A stretch of DNA of 53,169 nucleotides. Origin: Candidatus Ventrousia excrementavium. GTDB lineage: Bacteria; Bacillota; Clostridia; Oscillospirales; Butyricicoccaceae. Under the pieces are notes generated by a model. The model searched no databases. It was not told where the DNA came from and saw only the letters and a program-made list of their open reading frames with translations. The position numbers and the translations under genes were made by a program. Positions 36,904 through 46,353 of this stretch are shown in pieces; positions within the stretch are counted from its first letter, which is position 1, and each line of letters opens with the position of its first letter. The stretch is from assembly GCA_018714845.1 (NCBI GenBank), contig DVMR01000061.1, positions 1 to 53,169 on the forward strand, given 5' to 3'.

Positions 36904-37836
36904 CTATTGAAAGCGCTGCTCGCGCAGCGATGCGTGACCGCGGAAAAAGGCGTCAGCCGGCATTTTTTTGCCCCCTGCCCCCTGCACCGCAGCGATGCGG
37001 ACCCGGCCGCTCTGACACTGCACAACCATGTCGTCAGCGCTGACACTGACAATGGTGCCAGGCAGTGCGCAGCCTTCATCTGAATCTTCCGCCTGCGCGC
37101 CGAACAGCTTGAGCTTTTCCTGCCCCAGCCAGGCAAACGCCCCAGGCGCGGGATCATAGGCGCGAATGGCACATGCAATCTGCCGAGCGCTGCCGGCAAA
37201 GCTGACCTGCGCGTCCTGATTTTTGATAAGCGGCGCATAGCTGGCCTTTGTGTCGTCCTGTTTCCGGGGAGTCAGACGCCCCTGTTCCAGCCCGTTGAGC
37301 GCGTCGAGCAGGGCTTGAGCCCCAATGCCGGCCAGCCTTTCCTGCAATGCACCAAAGCTTTCGTCCGGGCCGATATCGGTACGCGCAGTCAGCAGGATGT
37401 CTCCCGTGTCCAGACCTTCGTTCATCTGCATGATGGTTACGCCGGTCTCAGTCTCTCCATGCAAAATAGCGGCATTGATCGGGCTGGCGCCGCGATACGC
37501 GGGAAGCAGCGACGCATGAACATTGATGCATCCGTACTGCGGGAGCTCCAGAATGGCGGCCGGCAGAAGACGTCCGTATGCGGCGACGACAATGACGTCA
37601 GGCGCAATTTCCTGCAAAATACGAAGGGAGTCCCCGTCGCGCAGCGTCCTGGGCTGGTAAACAGGAATGTCCGCATCAAGCGCCGCGACCTTGACCGGCG
37701 GCGGAAGCAGTTTCATGCCGCGGTTTTTAGGCGTGTCGGCACGGGTGAACACAGCGGCCACTTTATGACCGGCCGTCAGAAGCGCGCGCAGTGAAGTCAC
37801 GGCAAAATCCGGCGTGCCCATAAAAACGACCTTCAT
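36904..37836 (-). CDS. fmt: Methionyl-tRNA formyltransferase
   Basis: Fmt formylates initiator Met-tRNA using 10-formyl-tetrahydrofolate. The 310-residue protein has the N-terminal VFMGTPDFAVTSLRALL, the catalytic block INVHASLLPAYRGASPINAA, then GVTIMQMNEGLDTGDILL, and a C-terminal OB domain for tRNA binding (about 210-305). The ATG overlaps the def stop by one base (TAATG), so deformylase and formylase are coupled. Confidence 0.97.
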   Translation of the reverse strand: MKVVFMGTPDFAVTSLRALLTAGHKVAAVFTRADTPKNRGMKLLPPPVKVAALDADIPVYQPRTLRDGDSLRILQEIAPDVIVVAAYGRLLPAAILELPQYGCINVHASLLPAYRGASPINAAILHGETETGVTIMQMNEGLDTGDILLTARTDIGPDESFGALQERLAGIGAQALLDALNGLEQGRLTPRKQDDTKASYAPLIKNQDAQVSFAGSARQIACAIRAYDPAPGAFAWLGQEKLKLFGAQAEDSDEGCALPGTIVSVSADDMVVQCQSGRVRIAAVQGAGGKKMPADAFFRGHASLREQRFQ

Positions 37837-38303
37837 TATTCCAGCTCCTCAGGGTCGATATATTCAGTGACGAAATCAGTGAACAGATGCCCGTCGAGAT
37901 GATCAATTTCATGGCAGAATGCGCGCGCTGTAAAGCCTTCTGCCTTGCGGGTGAATTCATTCCCAAAACGGTCCTGTGCACGGACGGTGACGGTCATGGG
38001 GCGCTCGACAATCCCCCACACACCGGGAATGCTGAGGCAGCCCTCAACATCGCTCTGCGTGCCTTTGCGCTCAATGATCTCGGGATTGATGATTTCAAGA
38101 TAAGACCCGTCGTCCAGCATGACAAGGGCCAGGCGGCGCAGCACACCGACCTGCGGCGCGGCCAGACCAGCCCCGTTGGCCTGGGCCAGCGTTTCGTGCA
38201 TGTCGTCCAGCAAATCATGCAGACGGCTGTTGAAATCAGTGACCGGGCGGCAGATTTTGCGCAGGCACTGGTCCCCTTCCTTGACGATATTGCGGGTGGG
38301 CAT
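37836..38303 (-). CDS. def: Peptide deformylase
   Basis: A 155-residue metallohydrolase removing N-formyl groups from nascent proteins. Three signature motifs: GAGLAAPQVGV, EGCLSIPGVWG (metal-binding Cys) and CHEIDHLDGHLF (HEXXH). ATG 38303 follows AAAGGAG by ten bases; a TTG three codons upstream is also in frame. It is directly followed by fmt. Confidence 0.97.
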   Translation of the reverse strand: MPTRNIVKEGDQCLRKICRPVTDFNSRLHDLLDDMHETLAQANGAGLAAPQVGVLRRLALVMLDDGSYLEIINPEIIERKGTQSDVEGCLSIPGVWGIVERPMTVTVRAQDRFGNEFTRKAEGFTARAFCHEIDHLDGHLFTDFVTEYIDPEELE

Positions 38304-38330
38304 ATGCAACAAACTCCTTTATTATGTAAA

Positions 38331-40802
38331 CTAAGTCAACGGGTTTCGGGCGGCGGTAACTGTGACTGCACGGCTTTGTGGCGAGGCATAGAACGCATTG
38401 AGCGCCAGAGAAACCAGCTCGCGCACCCGTCGGCTGTCCCGACTGCGGAATGAAACCGTATACCGATATTTATTGTGCAGCCGCAGGATGGCACAGGGAG
38501 CCGGCCCCAGCACAGGCGTTTGCAGGTCGGCATACCGTTCCTGCATGGCTTTGACCAGAATACCCGCTATGCGAAGCGCTGCCCGTAATGCGTCGTTTTC
38601 CTGTACGGCGCTGACCTGAAAGACAAACAAATCGTCAAACGGCGGCGCCTTCAGTGCTTCCCGCGACTTGATTTCGTATTCAAAAAAGCTCTGATAATCC
38701 TGAGCGGCGGCCGTCAGGATGACAGGATGGTCCGGGTGATAGGTCTGAATGACCGCCCGGCCCGGCTTATTCCGGCGCCCTGCACGCCCTACGACCTGTG
38801 CAAGCAGTGAAAACGTGCGCTCCTGCGCATGATAGTCACCGCAATACAGCGAAAGGTCAGCATCAAGCACGCCAACAAGCGTGACATTGTCAAAATCCAG
38901 CCCCTTGGCCACCATTTGCGTGCCCAAAAGAATAGCTGCTCCGCCCTTTGCAAAGCTGTCGAGCAGTTTTTCGTGCGTGGTGCGGCCCGTCGTGGTGTCA
39001 GCATCCATACGGATTACCCGGACATCCGGAAAAAGCGCGTAAAGCTCTTCCTCGACCTTTTGCGTGCCTGCTCCGATCAGGCGGATATGCTCGCTGCCGC
39101 ACACCGGGCAGGTGTGCTCGAGCGGGATGGAGAACCCGCAGTGATGACACATGAGCCGGCCGTTGCGCGAATGATAAGTCAGCGCAACCGAACAGTTCTG
39201 ACACTCCGGAACATATCCGCAGTCAATACAAACGGCCATGCGCGCGCTGCCGCGCCGGTTGATGAACAAAACGGCCTGCTCATTGCGTGAAAGCGTATCC
39301 TCAAGCTCGCGCCGCAGGTCCGGACCAATCAAAGCGGCATCGCCGTCAAGCAGAGCGGAGCGCATATCTGAAATACAGGCTGTGGGCAACGGCATGTCCT
39401 GATACCGCTGCGAAAGCGTAAAAAGCGCATACTTTCCTGTCATGGCGTTGTAATAGCTTTCGACCGACGGCGTCGCCGACCCCAGCAGCACCAGACCGCC
39501 GTCCTTAAAGCAGCGGTATTTTGCAATCTCGGCCGCATGGTAGCGTGGTGCGCTCTCTGACGAATAGGTCGGCTCCTGTTCTTCATCAATGATGATGATA
39601 CCCAGATTGGTCAGCGGAGCAAACACTGCGCTGCGTGTACCCACAACAACGCGGGCCCGGCCGCTGCGCACCCGCTTATACTCATCCATGCGCTGCGCAG
39701 CAGTCAGCGCGCTGTGCATGACCGCGACAGTGCTTCCAAAATGCCGGGTGAACTGCCGCAGCATCTGGGGTGTCAACGCGATTTCAGGAACAAGCAGAAT
39801 GGCGTTTTTCCCTTTTTTCAGTGTTTCCCGAATAAGTGCAATATAAACAAGAGTCTTGCCGCTGCCTGTGACTCCACGCAGCAGCGCTGCGCCGGGCTGT
39901 GCAGAATCCTGCAGCCGCAAAATCTGCTCGAAAACATTTTGCTGCTCCGGCGAAAGAGTGATTTCCGGCGCGGCTTCATCAGATATCGCCGTTACCGGGC
40001 CGCGATAAACCTCATGCTGCTCGGCCAGCAACAAACCCAGCTTTTCCATAGTACGTACAGTTGCCGCTGAAACGCCGGTCAGATAGCACAGCTCTTTTTC
40101 CGGCAGAGTGCCTTCACGAGACAGGCAGTCAAGCACACTTTTGCGCTTTTCTGCCAGCTTTCCCCGGCCCAGCTTCTCAATCGCCTGTGGCATGGGGAGC
40201 GCCAAACGCAGGGTCTTGATGGTCTTATCCCCGACCTTGCGCTGATAATCCACGCGCGTCTCCAGCACACCCGATCGGACGAGCTGCGACAAAAGCCGCG
40301 GTGCAGATGCAATTCCCGTCTGCCGCGCCAGCTCTGCCGCGCCAAACGGCTTTTGGCTTTGGTAGACAACCTCTGTCAGACGGGCTTTCTGCCCGCCGCC
40401 GGCCTTAGCCAGGGCTTCGTCAAGCGGCAGTGGGCCGGGAACATAGACTTCCTGTCCTTTGTTCCATACACCAGGCGGAAAAAAAGCGCAGGCTGCCTCA
40501 AAAAGTGTACAGAAATACCGCTTTTTCATCCACAGGGCCAGCGAAAGCTCATCCGGAGACAATGTGAATTCATCATCAAATAAATGGGCCAGCGGCTTGA
40601 GCGGGCGGTCGTCACATGCCGTGACGACTTCAAAAATAACCCCTTCGGCCTTGCGGTTTCCCGCACCGAATGGAACAATCACCCGTTGACCGGGACGCGC
40701 AACGTCTTGCCAGCGGTCGGGGATTTCGTAATCATAGGCTTTGTCGATAGAATATACGGCGGAGGAAACAGCTGCACGCGCGATTTTTCTATCCTGCGGC
40801 AT
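38331..40802 (-). CDS. priA: Primosomal replication restart helicase PriA
   Basis: PriA reloads the replisome at collapsed forks. The 823-residue protein has an N-terminal DNA-binding domain, Walker A in LRGVTGSGKTLVYIALI, a DEEQ box in IIIDEEQEPTYSSESAPRYH, and the zinc-binding insertion with CIDCGYVPECQNC and CHHCGFSIPLEHTCPVCG. Helicase motifs V and VI are in TQMVAKGLDFDNVTLVGVLD and LLAQVVGRAGRRN. The ATG at 40802 follows GGGGAGAG; nine more in-frame codons upstream are probably not used. coaBC, usually just upstream, is absent. Confidence 0.96.
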   Translation of the reverse strand: MPQDRKIARAAVSSAVYSIDKAYDYEIPDRWQDVARPGQRVIVPFGAGNRKAEGVIFEVVTACDDRPLKPLAHLFDDEFTLSPDELSLALWMKKRYFCTLFEAACAFFPPGVWNKGQEVYVPGPLPLDEALAKAGGGQKARLTEVVYQSQKPFGAAELARQTGIASAPRLLSQLVRSGVLETRVDYQRKVGDKTIKTLRLALPMPQAIEKLGRGKLAEKRKSVLDCLSREGTLPEKELCYLTGVSAATVRTMEKLGLLLAEQHEVYRGPVTAISDEAAPEITLSPEQQNVFEQILRLQDSAQPGAALLRGVTGSGKTLVYIALIRETLKKGKNAILLVPEIALTPQMLRQFTRHFGSTVAVMHSALTAAQRMDEYKRVRSGRARVVVGTRSAVFAPLTNLGIIIIDEEQEPTYSSESAPRYHAAEIAKYRCFKDGGLVLLGSATPSVESYYNAMTGKYALFTLSQRYQDMPLPTACISDMRSALLDGDAALIGPDLRRELEDTLSRNEQAVLFINRRGSARMAVCIDCGYVPECQNCSVALTYHSRNGRLMCHHCGFSIPLEHTCPVCGSEHIRLIGAGTQKVEEELYALFPDVRVIRMDADTTTGRTTHEKLLDSFAKGGAAILLGTQMVAKGLDFDNVTLVGVLDADLSLYCGDYHAQERTFSLLAQVVGRAGRRNKPGRAVIQTYHPDHPVILTAAAQDYQSFFEYEIKSREALKAPPFDDLFVFQVSAVQENDALRAALRIAGILVKAMQERYADLQTPVLGPAPCAILRLHNKYRYTVSFRSRDSRRVRELVSLALNAFYASPQSRAVTVTAARNPLT

Positions 40803-40831
40803 GCCCTCTCCCCTTTCCGCGCAGGTCAAAA

Positions 40832-41146
40832 TCAGTGTTGCTCCGACTCCTGGGCAGATTCATCCAGAACCGGGGTCTCACCCGTCTCTTCATCAGACGG
40901 CTCAGCCTCATGCACAGGCTCAGCCGGTGCGGTATCGGCATCCTGCTCATCTGCATGGTGCTCTCTTAAAACGATATGTCCGGACATGATGTCGTTGAGC
41001 GCCATTTTAACCGGCTTTTCGGTCAGCGGCGTCTGGGCTTCCTCTGCCTCGTCAGCAATATCACGAGCACGTTTGGCAGTCAAATTAACCAGCATATAGC
41101 GGTTATTGACCTTTTTCAGCAGGTCATTCATCGATGGATACAGCAT
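40832..41146 (-). CDS. rpoZ: RNA polymerase omega subunit
   Basis: A 104-residue omega subunit. The conserved core is SMNDLLKKVNNRYMLVNLTA, KRARDI and PVKMALNDIMSGHIVL (about residues 5-65). The C-terminal 40 residues are an acidic, Pro/Glu-rich tail not needed for the fold. Start behind GAGGTGA at the end of gmk; the gmk-rpoZ-priA order is conserved in Firmicutes. Confidence 0.94.
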   Translation of the reverse strand: MLYPSMNDLLKKVNNRYMLVNLTAKRARDIADEAEEAQTPLTEKPVKMALNDIMSGHIVLREHHADEQDADTAPAEPVHEAEPSDEETGETPVLDESAQESEQH

Positions 41147-41152
41147 ATTCAG

Positions 41153-41755
41153 TCACCTCAGCAAGTCGATTCGTTTTTCTGTTTTGCAGCGCTGTGCGAT
41201 AATGATTGACGTCAGCTCGCGTACAGCCTCGTCCAGCACGTCGTTGACGACGATATAGTCATAGCGATCGCCGCTCTGGTACTCTGAACGGGCTTTCTCC
41301 AGGCGGCGCGCAATGACATCATCCGGTTCGCTGCCCCGGCTGTGCAGACGCTGCTCCAGAAGAGAAAAATCAGGCGGAATGATGAAAATAAGTACCGCGT
41401 CAGGTCTTTTCTGCTTGACCATCAGCGCCCCCTGGACCTCGATTTCCAGCACGACGTCGCGGCCGGCATTCAGTTCACTGTCAACGGCGGCGACTGGCGT
41501 GCCGTAATAATTGCCGACATATTCGGCATATTCCAGCAGCGCACCGTCGTCAATCATGGAGCGGAACCGGTCATGTGTCACAAAATAATAGCTCTGTCCG
41601 TCGATTTCACCGGGGCGCGGCTGGCGCGTCGTAGCCGAAATGGAGTAATGGATTTTATCAATCGCCGGAAGCGCACGTCCCAAAACGGTCCCTTTTCCGG
41701 CCCCGGACGGACCGGTGACAACAAATAAAGTTCCTTTACTCGTCTGCTCAGACAT
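41153..41755 (-). CDS. gmk: Guanylate kinase
   Basis: Gmk phosphorylates GMP to GDP. The 200-residue protein has the P-loop [18 protein letters not shown], then [35 protein letters not shown] and [19 protein letters not shown]. The frame is open far upstream because it overlaps remA; two adjacent ATGs at 41758 and 41755 lie behind a GAGGATGA site, and either could start the protein. The 5' end overlaps the acidic tail of remA. Confidence 0.96.
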   Translation of the reverse strand: MSEQTSKGTLFVVTGPSGAGKGTVLGRALPAIDKIHYSISATTRQPRPGEIDGQSYYFVTHDRFRSMIDDGALLEYAEYVGNYYGTPVAAVDSELNAGRDVVLEIEVQGALMVKQKRPDAVLIFIIPPDFSLLEQRLHSRGSEPDDVIARRLEKARSEYQSGDRYDYIVVNDVLDEAVRELTSIIIAQRCKTEKRIDLLR

Positions 41756-42020
41756 CATCTTCATCATCCTCGTCCTCAGTATCCAGGTCATTGCCCAGTC
41801 GGTTGGCCACTGTTTCAGGCTGGATGGGCGACAAGATGACGTGGTCGGAATCGGTGATGAGCACGGCGCGTGTGCGACGTCCATAGGTCGCGTCAATGAG
41901 TGCATCGCGCTCCTTGGCCTTTTGGATAATGCGTTTAATGGGTGCGGACTCGGGACTGACAATGGCGACCAGCCGGTTAGCCGATACCATGTTCCCAAAG
42001 CCTATGTTCAAAAGCTTCAC
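41748..42020 (-). CDS. remA: Extracellular matrix regulatory protein RemA (DUF370)
   Basis: A 90-residue DUF370 protein, homologous to RemA, a DNA-binding activator of biofilm and osmoprotection genes in Bacillus. Core signatures are [34 protein letters not shown] and [19 protein letters not shown]. The last 15 residues are almost all Asp/Glu and their codons overlap the start of gmk. It follows yicC, the conserved yloC-remA-gmk order. Confidence 0.95.
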   Translation of the reverse strand: MKLLNIGFGNMVSANRLVAIVSPESAPIKRIIQKAKERDALIDATYGRRTRAVLITDSDHVILSPIQPETVANRLGNDLDTEDEDDEDDV

Positions 42021-42043
42021 CGCAAACTTCCCCCTTTGTGCAA

Positions 42044-42922
42044 CTACTCAAGATTTTGAATCTGCTCGCGAATCTTTTCTATCTCTGCCTTTAACTCGAC
42101 AACAGTTTTGGCAATTTCGTAATCATTTGCTTTAGAACCAATGGTATTGGCTTCGCGGTTGAGCTCCTGGACCAGAAAATCCAGCTTCCGACCAACCGCT
42201 TTCTCGCCTGTCACCATTGCTTTCAGCTGCGCCAGATGACTGCGCAGACGGACAATCTCTTCTGTGACAGCGACTTTGTCGGCAAAAACAGCTGCTTCGC
42301 TCAGAATCCTCTGCTCCTGCAGTTCACTGCCGTCGAGCAGCTCGGCCATGCGCGTGGCAAGGCGTTGACGATACTCTTCTACGCTTTCCGGCGAACGTTT
42401 TTCAATGGTGTCGACCAGTGCTGCAATGAGCTCAGCCCTTGCGAGAATATCGCGGCACAAGACCTCACCCTCGCGGCGGCGCATGGCACTGTGCTCAGCC
42501 AGTACCTGCTCCAGCACATCAAGAACGCCTGCGGTCAATTCTTCCTGGTCAGCCTCTTCCTTTTCTGACGCCAGCGCATCTGGCAACCGTGCCAAATCAA
42601 GAGCACTTACCTCGCAGGGAACGCCAAAGCGCTCAGAAATACTGCGCAGTGCCGACATATAGCCGTCAAGTACAGCCATATTGGGCGAAATTTTAATATC
42701 AGCACCGTCCTTGGCGCGTACCGAGACAAAAACGTCCACTTTTCCGCGCACAAGCTGCGCGTTCAGAGCCGGCTTGATTTTATCTTCAAGAAATCCATAA
42801 ATACGCGGGACTTTGATATTCAGGTCAAGATACCGGTGATTGACGGACCGAATCTCGACCGTAATTTCTTGCTGCGCTGTTTCGCTTTTTACCCGTCCAT
42901 AGCCTGTCATACTGCTGAGCAT
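42044..42922 (-). CDS. yicC: YicC/YloC family endoribonuclease
   Basis: A 292-residue YicC-type protein. The N-terminal domain begins [14 protein letters not shown], followed by [20 protein letters not shown]; the C-terminal domain (about 210-290) contains [22 protein letters not shown] and [17 protein letters not shown]. YicC of E. coli has ribonuclease activity. First gene of the remA-gmk-rpoZ-priA unit. Confidence 0.95.
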   Translation of the reverse strand: MLSSMTGYGRVKSETAQQEITVEIRSVNHRYLDLNIKVPRIYGFLEDKIKPALNAQLVRGKVDVFVSVRAKDGADIKISPNMAVLDGYMSALRSISERFGVPCEVSALDLARLPDALASEKEEADQEELTAGVLDVLEQVLAEHSAMRRREGEVLCRDILARAELIAALVDTIEKRSPESVEEYRQRLATRMAELLDGSELQEQRILSEAAVFADKVAVTEEIVRLRSHLAQLKAMVTGEKAVGRKLDFLVQELNREANTIGSKANDYEIAKTVVELKAEIEKIREQIQNLE

Positions 42923-42989
42923 ACCATCACTCCATTGTTTTTTCGGACGCCGCCCGCAGCCGCATTCCGTAAAAATTCACGTTCATATC

Positions 42990-43019
42990 ATTATACCATA
43001 AATGGGGTTATGATTGCAA
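42990..43019 (-). promoter_or_regulatory. Promoter of the yicC-to-rsgA unit
   Basis: On the minus strand, TTGCAA (43019-43014) and TATAAT (42995-42990), 18-base spacer, with a TG one base before the minus-10. The minus-35 lies inside the end of the RseC-family gene. Transcription would start about 60 bases before yicC. Confidence 0.75.
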
Positions 43020-43430
43020 ACCACCGGGCGATAAAATCTCGGTGATGGTGAAGGTCAGACGACGCATTTTTTTGCTTTTGCGTGAGACAAAAATGCATAC
43101 CAGCAAGCCGACCAACAGGCCTGCCATGCCGAGCAGAATGTTGACCGATTCCGAAGGCGCCGGCAACAACACGCCGATCAGCATTAAAGCGACCGGTAAA
43201 AGATATAAAAGCGATGCCCAACCCAGAATGGCTCCGGTGGCGCTTTCGACAGTGACTTGATCGCCAGCATCTGCACAAACTGTATTTTGGGCCGTCACAC
43301 GCACATGTTCTTCCGGATGAGCGCAGCCGTGGCAGGACCCGCAGTCACCTGCACAGGCTGATTTGCGTGTCACCTCGACCAACGCAGTTCCATTTTGATA
43401 AGTTTCTTTGACAGTGGCAGTTGCCTTCAT
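43008..43430 (-). CDS. SoxR-reducing system RseC family protein
   Basis: A 140-residue RseC/MucC-type membrane protein. The N-terminal region has a cysteine cluster (CAGDCGSCHGCAHPEEHV, about residues 26-43) that could hold a metal or iron-sulfur centre, then a beta-rich part with GDQVTVE, and two membrane helices (about 68-90 and 96-115). RseC is linked to electron supply in Rnf/Rsx systems, but no rnf genes are here. It follows the FAD oxidoreductase gene by four bases. Confidence 0.88.
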   Translation of the reverse strand: MKATATVKETYQNGTALVEVTRKSACAGDCGSCHGCAHPEEHVRVTAQNTVCADAGDQVTVESATGAILGWASLLYLLPVALMLIGVLLPAPSESVNILLGMAGLLVGLLVCIFVSRKSKKMRRLTFTITEILSPGGLQS

Positions 43431-43434
43431 CTTC

Positions 43435-45027
43435 TCACTCCAGTGGGGCGTATTCGCACATGATTTGTTCGGCAGCGCGAATGCCGTCTACAGCGGCGCT
43501 CATGATGCCGCCGGCATAACCGGCGCCTTCGCCGCAGGGAATAAGCCCGGACAGTTCCGGACTGTACAGCGTATCCTGCCGCACAATGCGCACCGGCGAC
43601 GAAGTCCTGGTCTCAAGACCGGTCAGGACGGCGTCATCGGCGTCAAAGCCGGGCATCTTCTTTCCGAAAATTGGAATGGATTCACGCAGCAGCTCGGCTG
43701 CAAAGGGCGGCAGGAGCGGATTCAGGTCAGTCAGGGTCCACCCGCGCGGATATGTCGGCTGTACGCTGCCCAGACGGCGGCTGCTCTGGCCGCGCAAAAA
43801 ATCCCCCACGCACTGAACCGGGGCGCCATAGTTCCGGCCGCCGGCCTCGAAGGCCGCTCGCTCCAGCTTCCGCTGAAAATCAACGCCTGCCAGCGGCCCT
43901 GCGTCTGCAAAATCATCCGGTGTCACGGAAACAGCAAGTGCGGCATTGGCATTGACACCGTCGCGGGCATGAAGACTCATTCCGTTGGTGACGACCATTC
44001 CCTCTTCACTTGCCGCGGCGACGACCGTGCCACCCGGGCACATGCAGAATGAGTAACAGCCGCGATCGCCTATACGGCGCGACAAAAAATATTCGCCGGG
44101 CGGCAGACCGGGCGTGCCGGTATAGCGTCCGTACAGGCCGCGGTCGATGGTTTCCTGCCGATGTTCGATGCGCACGCCGACAGAAAAAGGCTTGGCCTGC
44201 ATGGGTACTCCCTGCCTGTGCAGCTGCTCAAAGGTGTCGCGAGCGCTGTGCCCGATAGCCAGCACTGCGATACTGCAGGGCAGCTCGCCGCCGGACGTGC
44301 GCAAGGCGGCCAAATGCCCGCTGCGGGAGACCAGGCCTGATACCGTTGTGTGAAACAGCACTGTTCCGCCAAGCTCGGTAATCTTGCGGCGGATTGAAAC
44401 AACAACATCTTTCAGAATATCGGTGCCGATGTGCGGATGCGCCCGGGTCATGATTTCAGCCGGTGCGCCGTGGGCGCGCAGACGCCGCAGGACCAGCTCA
44501 CAGCGTGCATCGCCGATTCGTGTCGTCAGCTTGCCGTCCGAATATGCCCCAGCGCCGCCTTCTCCAAACTGAATGTTGGTATCAACATCCAGCGCTCCGC
44601 CGCTGAAAAACAAATCAACTGCGCGGTCGCGCTCGTCCATGGGACCACCGCGCTCCAACACGATCGGGCGATAGCCCTGCTCGGCCAGGAGAAGCGCGCA
44701 AAACAGACCCGCCGGCCCCAGCCCGCACACGACCGGAGGGTGCGCAAGAGCCCGGTTTCCAGTCGCACGGGGCTCTGGTACGATTCCCCGCAGCCGCACA
44801 TCTGGCCGGGCCAGGCGCTCACAGAGCGCTTGTTCATCACCCTCAAGCTCGAGCTCAACTGAGTAGACCTTGTGAAGCGCACCGCGGCGCAGGTCAAAAG
44901 ACAGTTTGTGCACATGCGCAGAACGGACCTGATTCTTGTCCAGCCCGCAAAGTCGAACAGCGGTGCCAATGGCATCGCTGTCCAACGATTGATATGAACA
45001 TTTTATACCGGAAATAATGATGCTCAT
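43435..45027 (-). CDS. NAD(P)/FAD-dependent oxidoreductase (COG2509 type)
   Basis: A 530-residue flavoprotein. The FAD dinucleotide motif is VVCGLGPAGLFCALLLAEQG (near residue 97), followed by the acidic end of strand 2 in VLERGGPMDERD. Other family blocks are NIQFGEGGAGAYSDGKLTTR, AHPHIGTDILKDVV, FSVGVRIEHRQETIDRGLYG and the C-terminal GLIPCGEGAGYAGGIMSAAV. Substrate is unknown. The ATG abuts the cdaR stop codon. Confidence 0.88.
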   Translation of the reverse strand: MSIIISGIKCSYQSLDSDAIGTAVRLCGLDKNQVRSAHVHKLSFDLRRGALHKVYSVELELEGDEQALCERLARPDVRLRGIVPEPRATGNRALAHPPVVCGLGPAGLFCALLLAEQGYRPIVLERGGPMDERDRAVDLFFSGGALDVDTNIQFGEGGAGAYSDGKLTTRIGDARCELVLRRLRAHGAPAEIMTRAHPHIGTDILKDVVVSIRRKITELGGTVLFHTTVSGLVSRSGHLAALRTSGGELPCSIAVLAIGHSARDTFEQLHRQGVPMQAKPFSVGVRIEHRQETIDRGLYGRYTGTPGLPPGEYFLSRRIGDRGCYSFCMCPGGTVVAAASEEGMVVTNGMSLHARDGVNANAALAVSVTPDDFADAGPLAGVDFQRKLERAAFEAGGRNYGAPVQCVGDFLRGQSSRRLGSVQPTYPRGWTLTDLNPLLPPFAAELLRESIPIFGKKMPGFDADDAVLTGLETRTSSPVRIVRQDTLYSPELSGLIPCGEGAGYAGGIMSAAVDGIRAAEQIMCEYAPLE

Positions 45028-46353
45028 TTACTCCAAAGCCCCCGGGTCATCGGGATTCGCCGTTGTCCCCGGATCATCCGGAACGGTTTCGTTACCGTCC
45101 GGGTTGTCAGGGTCAGTGGGCAGGTCCGGATCGGTTGGCAGTTCTTCGGGCACAATGATGGTCAGGGTATAGCTGCCAATTAACGTCACCTGCCGGTCAC
45201 CCGTTGACACCGTGACCGAGACAGTATTTTCACCGACCTCGAGATTATCCGGATTATAGACTGGCGTGATGAGCACATCTTCTGCCGTCAACAGCGAAAG
45301 CTCCTCATCTGTGCCCATAAATACGAGGCTCAAGCCAGTTTCCGCATACGTATAGGGCGAGATATCGGCAAATTGTTCGCTTGTCGTGTTTACAACCATC
45401 TGTCGCAGGTTTTTAAAACTGATGGTGATGGTGGCATAGCTGTACTCGCTGTCTGTTGTAACACCGTTGGGCAGAATAATCGGCATGGTCAGCTCGGTGA
45501 CATTGTCTTCAAGCAGCTGGCGAATACTGATACTGCCCAGATTGATTTGGTTGGTCGTCGAAACAACTTCCGGATCGCCGCTGATGCGGATTGACTCCGG
45601 CTCGATGTGGCAGTCAATCATGTCGTCTGTGATATAGCCATAGGGCACAATATCGACTGTCAAGGGAATTTCGCCGCTCTGGTGCACCTGAAGCTCAAAA
45701 TCCACCGTTGGTTGCTCCAACGTAATAAAGGTCATGTCAATGGGGTCGCCAGCTTCATTGACCAGCGTATAATCGAGGACCGTATTGACGCTGGACGTTG
45801 CGCCGGACACATCATAAACGGCCGCAGCGTGATCAATCTGTGCCAGCACCTGCTCCGGTCCTTCCACTGTGACAGCCTCGGGCGTCAGACTATGGCCGCC
45901 CAGCACATAGCCTTCAGCGGGTTCGCCTTGAATAGCAATCTGCACGGGGATAGAGCGGGTAGCAACGCGGTCAACAGTAAAGGTAACTCTTTGCGTCACT
46001 CTCGTATAGGTCAACCGATTATTTGTCAGCGTTACAAGATAAGTTCGCTCGTATTCACCGGGCACAGTAATCGATGACACATCGACTGTCGCACGAATAT
46101 CTGTCCTGCTGAAGCCAAGCAAATCGCTCAGCTTACCGGTTATCCGTATGTCAACGGTAGCGGTATTGCCTTCAGTAATAATGAGCCCGGCGTCACTCAG
46201 GTTTGACAAACCGGTATATTGCACTTCAACATCGTAAAAGGGCTGGGTCATATCTGGGTCCTGTGAATCCATGACATAAAACCACAAGAGTATGGCAACA
46301 AGCAGAGACAGGGTTTTGATGGGAATGTCATTTTCTTTGAGCCACTTTCTCAT
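45028..46353 (-). CDS. cdaR: YbbR-like domain protein CdaR
   Basis: A 441-residue regulator of the diadenylate cyclase. One N-terminal membrane helix (about 13-28, KTLSLLVAILLWFYVM) anchors it outside the cell, and three to four YbbR repeats (about 35-390) follow. The C-terminal 40 residues are a low-complexity Asp/Pro/Thr tail. ATG overlaps the cdaA stop by four bases. CdaR modulates CdaA activity. Confidence 0.92.
   Translation of the reverse strand: MRKWLKENDIPIKTLSLLVAILLWFYVMDSQDPDMTQPFYDVEVQYTGLSNLSDAGLIITEGNTATVDIRITGKLSDLLGFSRTDIRATVDVSSITVPGEYERTYLVTLTNNRLTYTRVTQRVTFTVDRVATRSIPVQIAIQGEPAEGYVLGGHSLTPEAVTVEGPEQVLAQIDHAAAVYDVSGATSSVNTVLDYTLVNEAGDPIDMTFITLEQPTVDFELQVHQSGEIPLTVDIVPYGYITDDMIDCHIEPESIRISGDPEVVSTTNQINLGSISIRQLLEDNVTELTMPIILPNGVTTDSEYSYATITISFKNLRQMVVNTTSEQFADISPYTYAETGLSLVFMGTDEELSLLTAEDVLITPVYNPDNLEVGENTVSVTVSTGDRQVTLIGSYTLTIIVPEELPTDPDLPTDPDNPDGNETVPDDPGTTANPDDPGALE

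Noticed and set aside
38331..40802. DEEQ in place of DEEH in PriA as a damaged helicase motif
   Set aside because: DEEQ occurs in PriA of other Firmicutes as I recall, and all other motifs and zinc ligands are intact.
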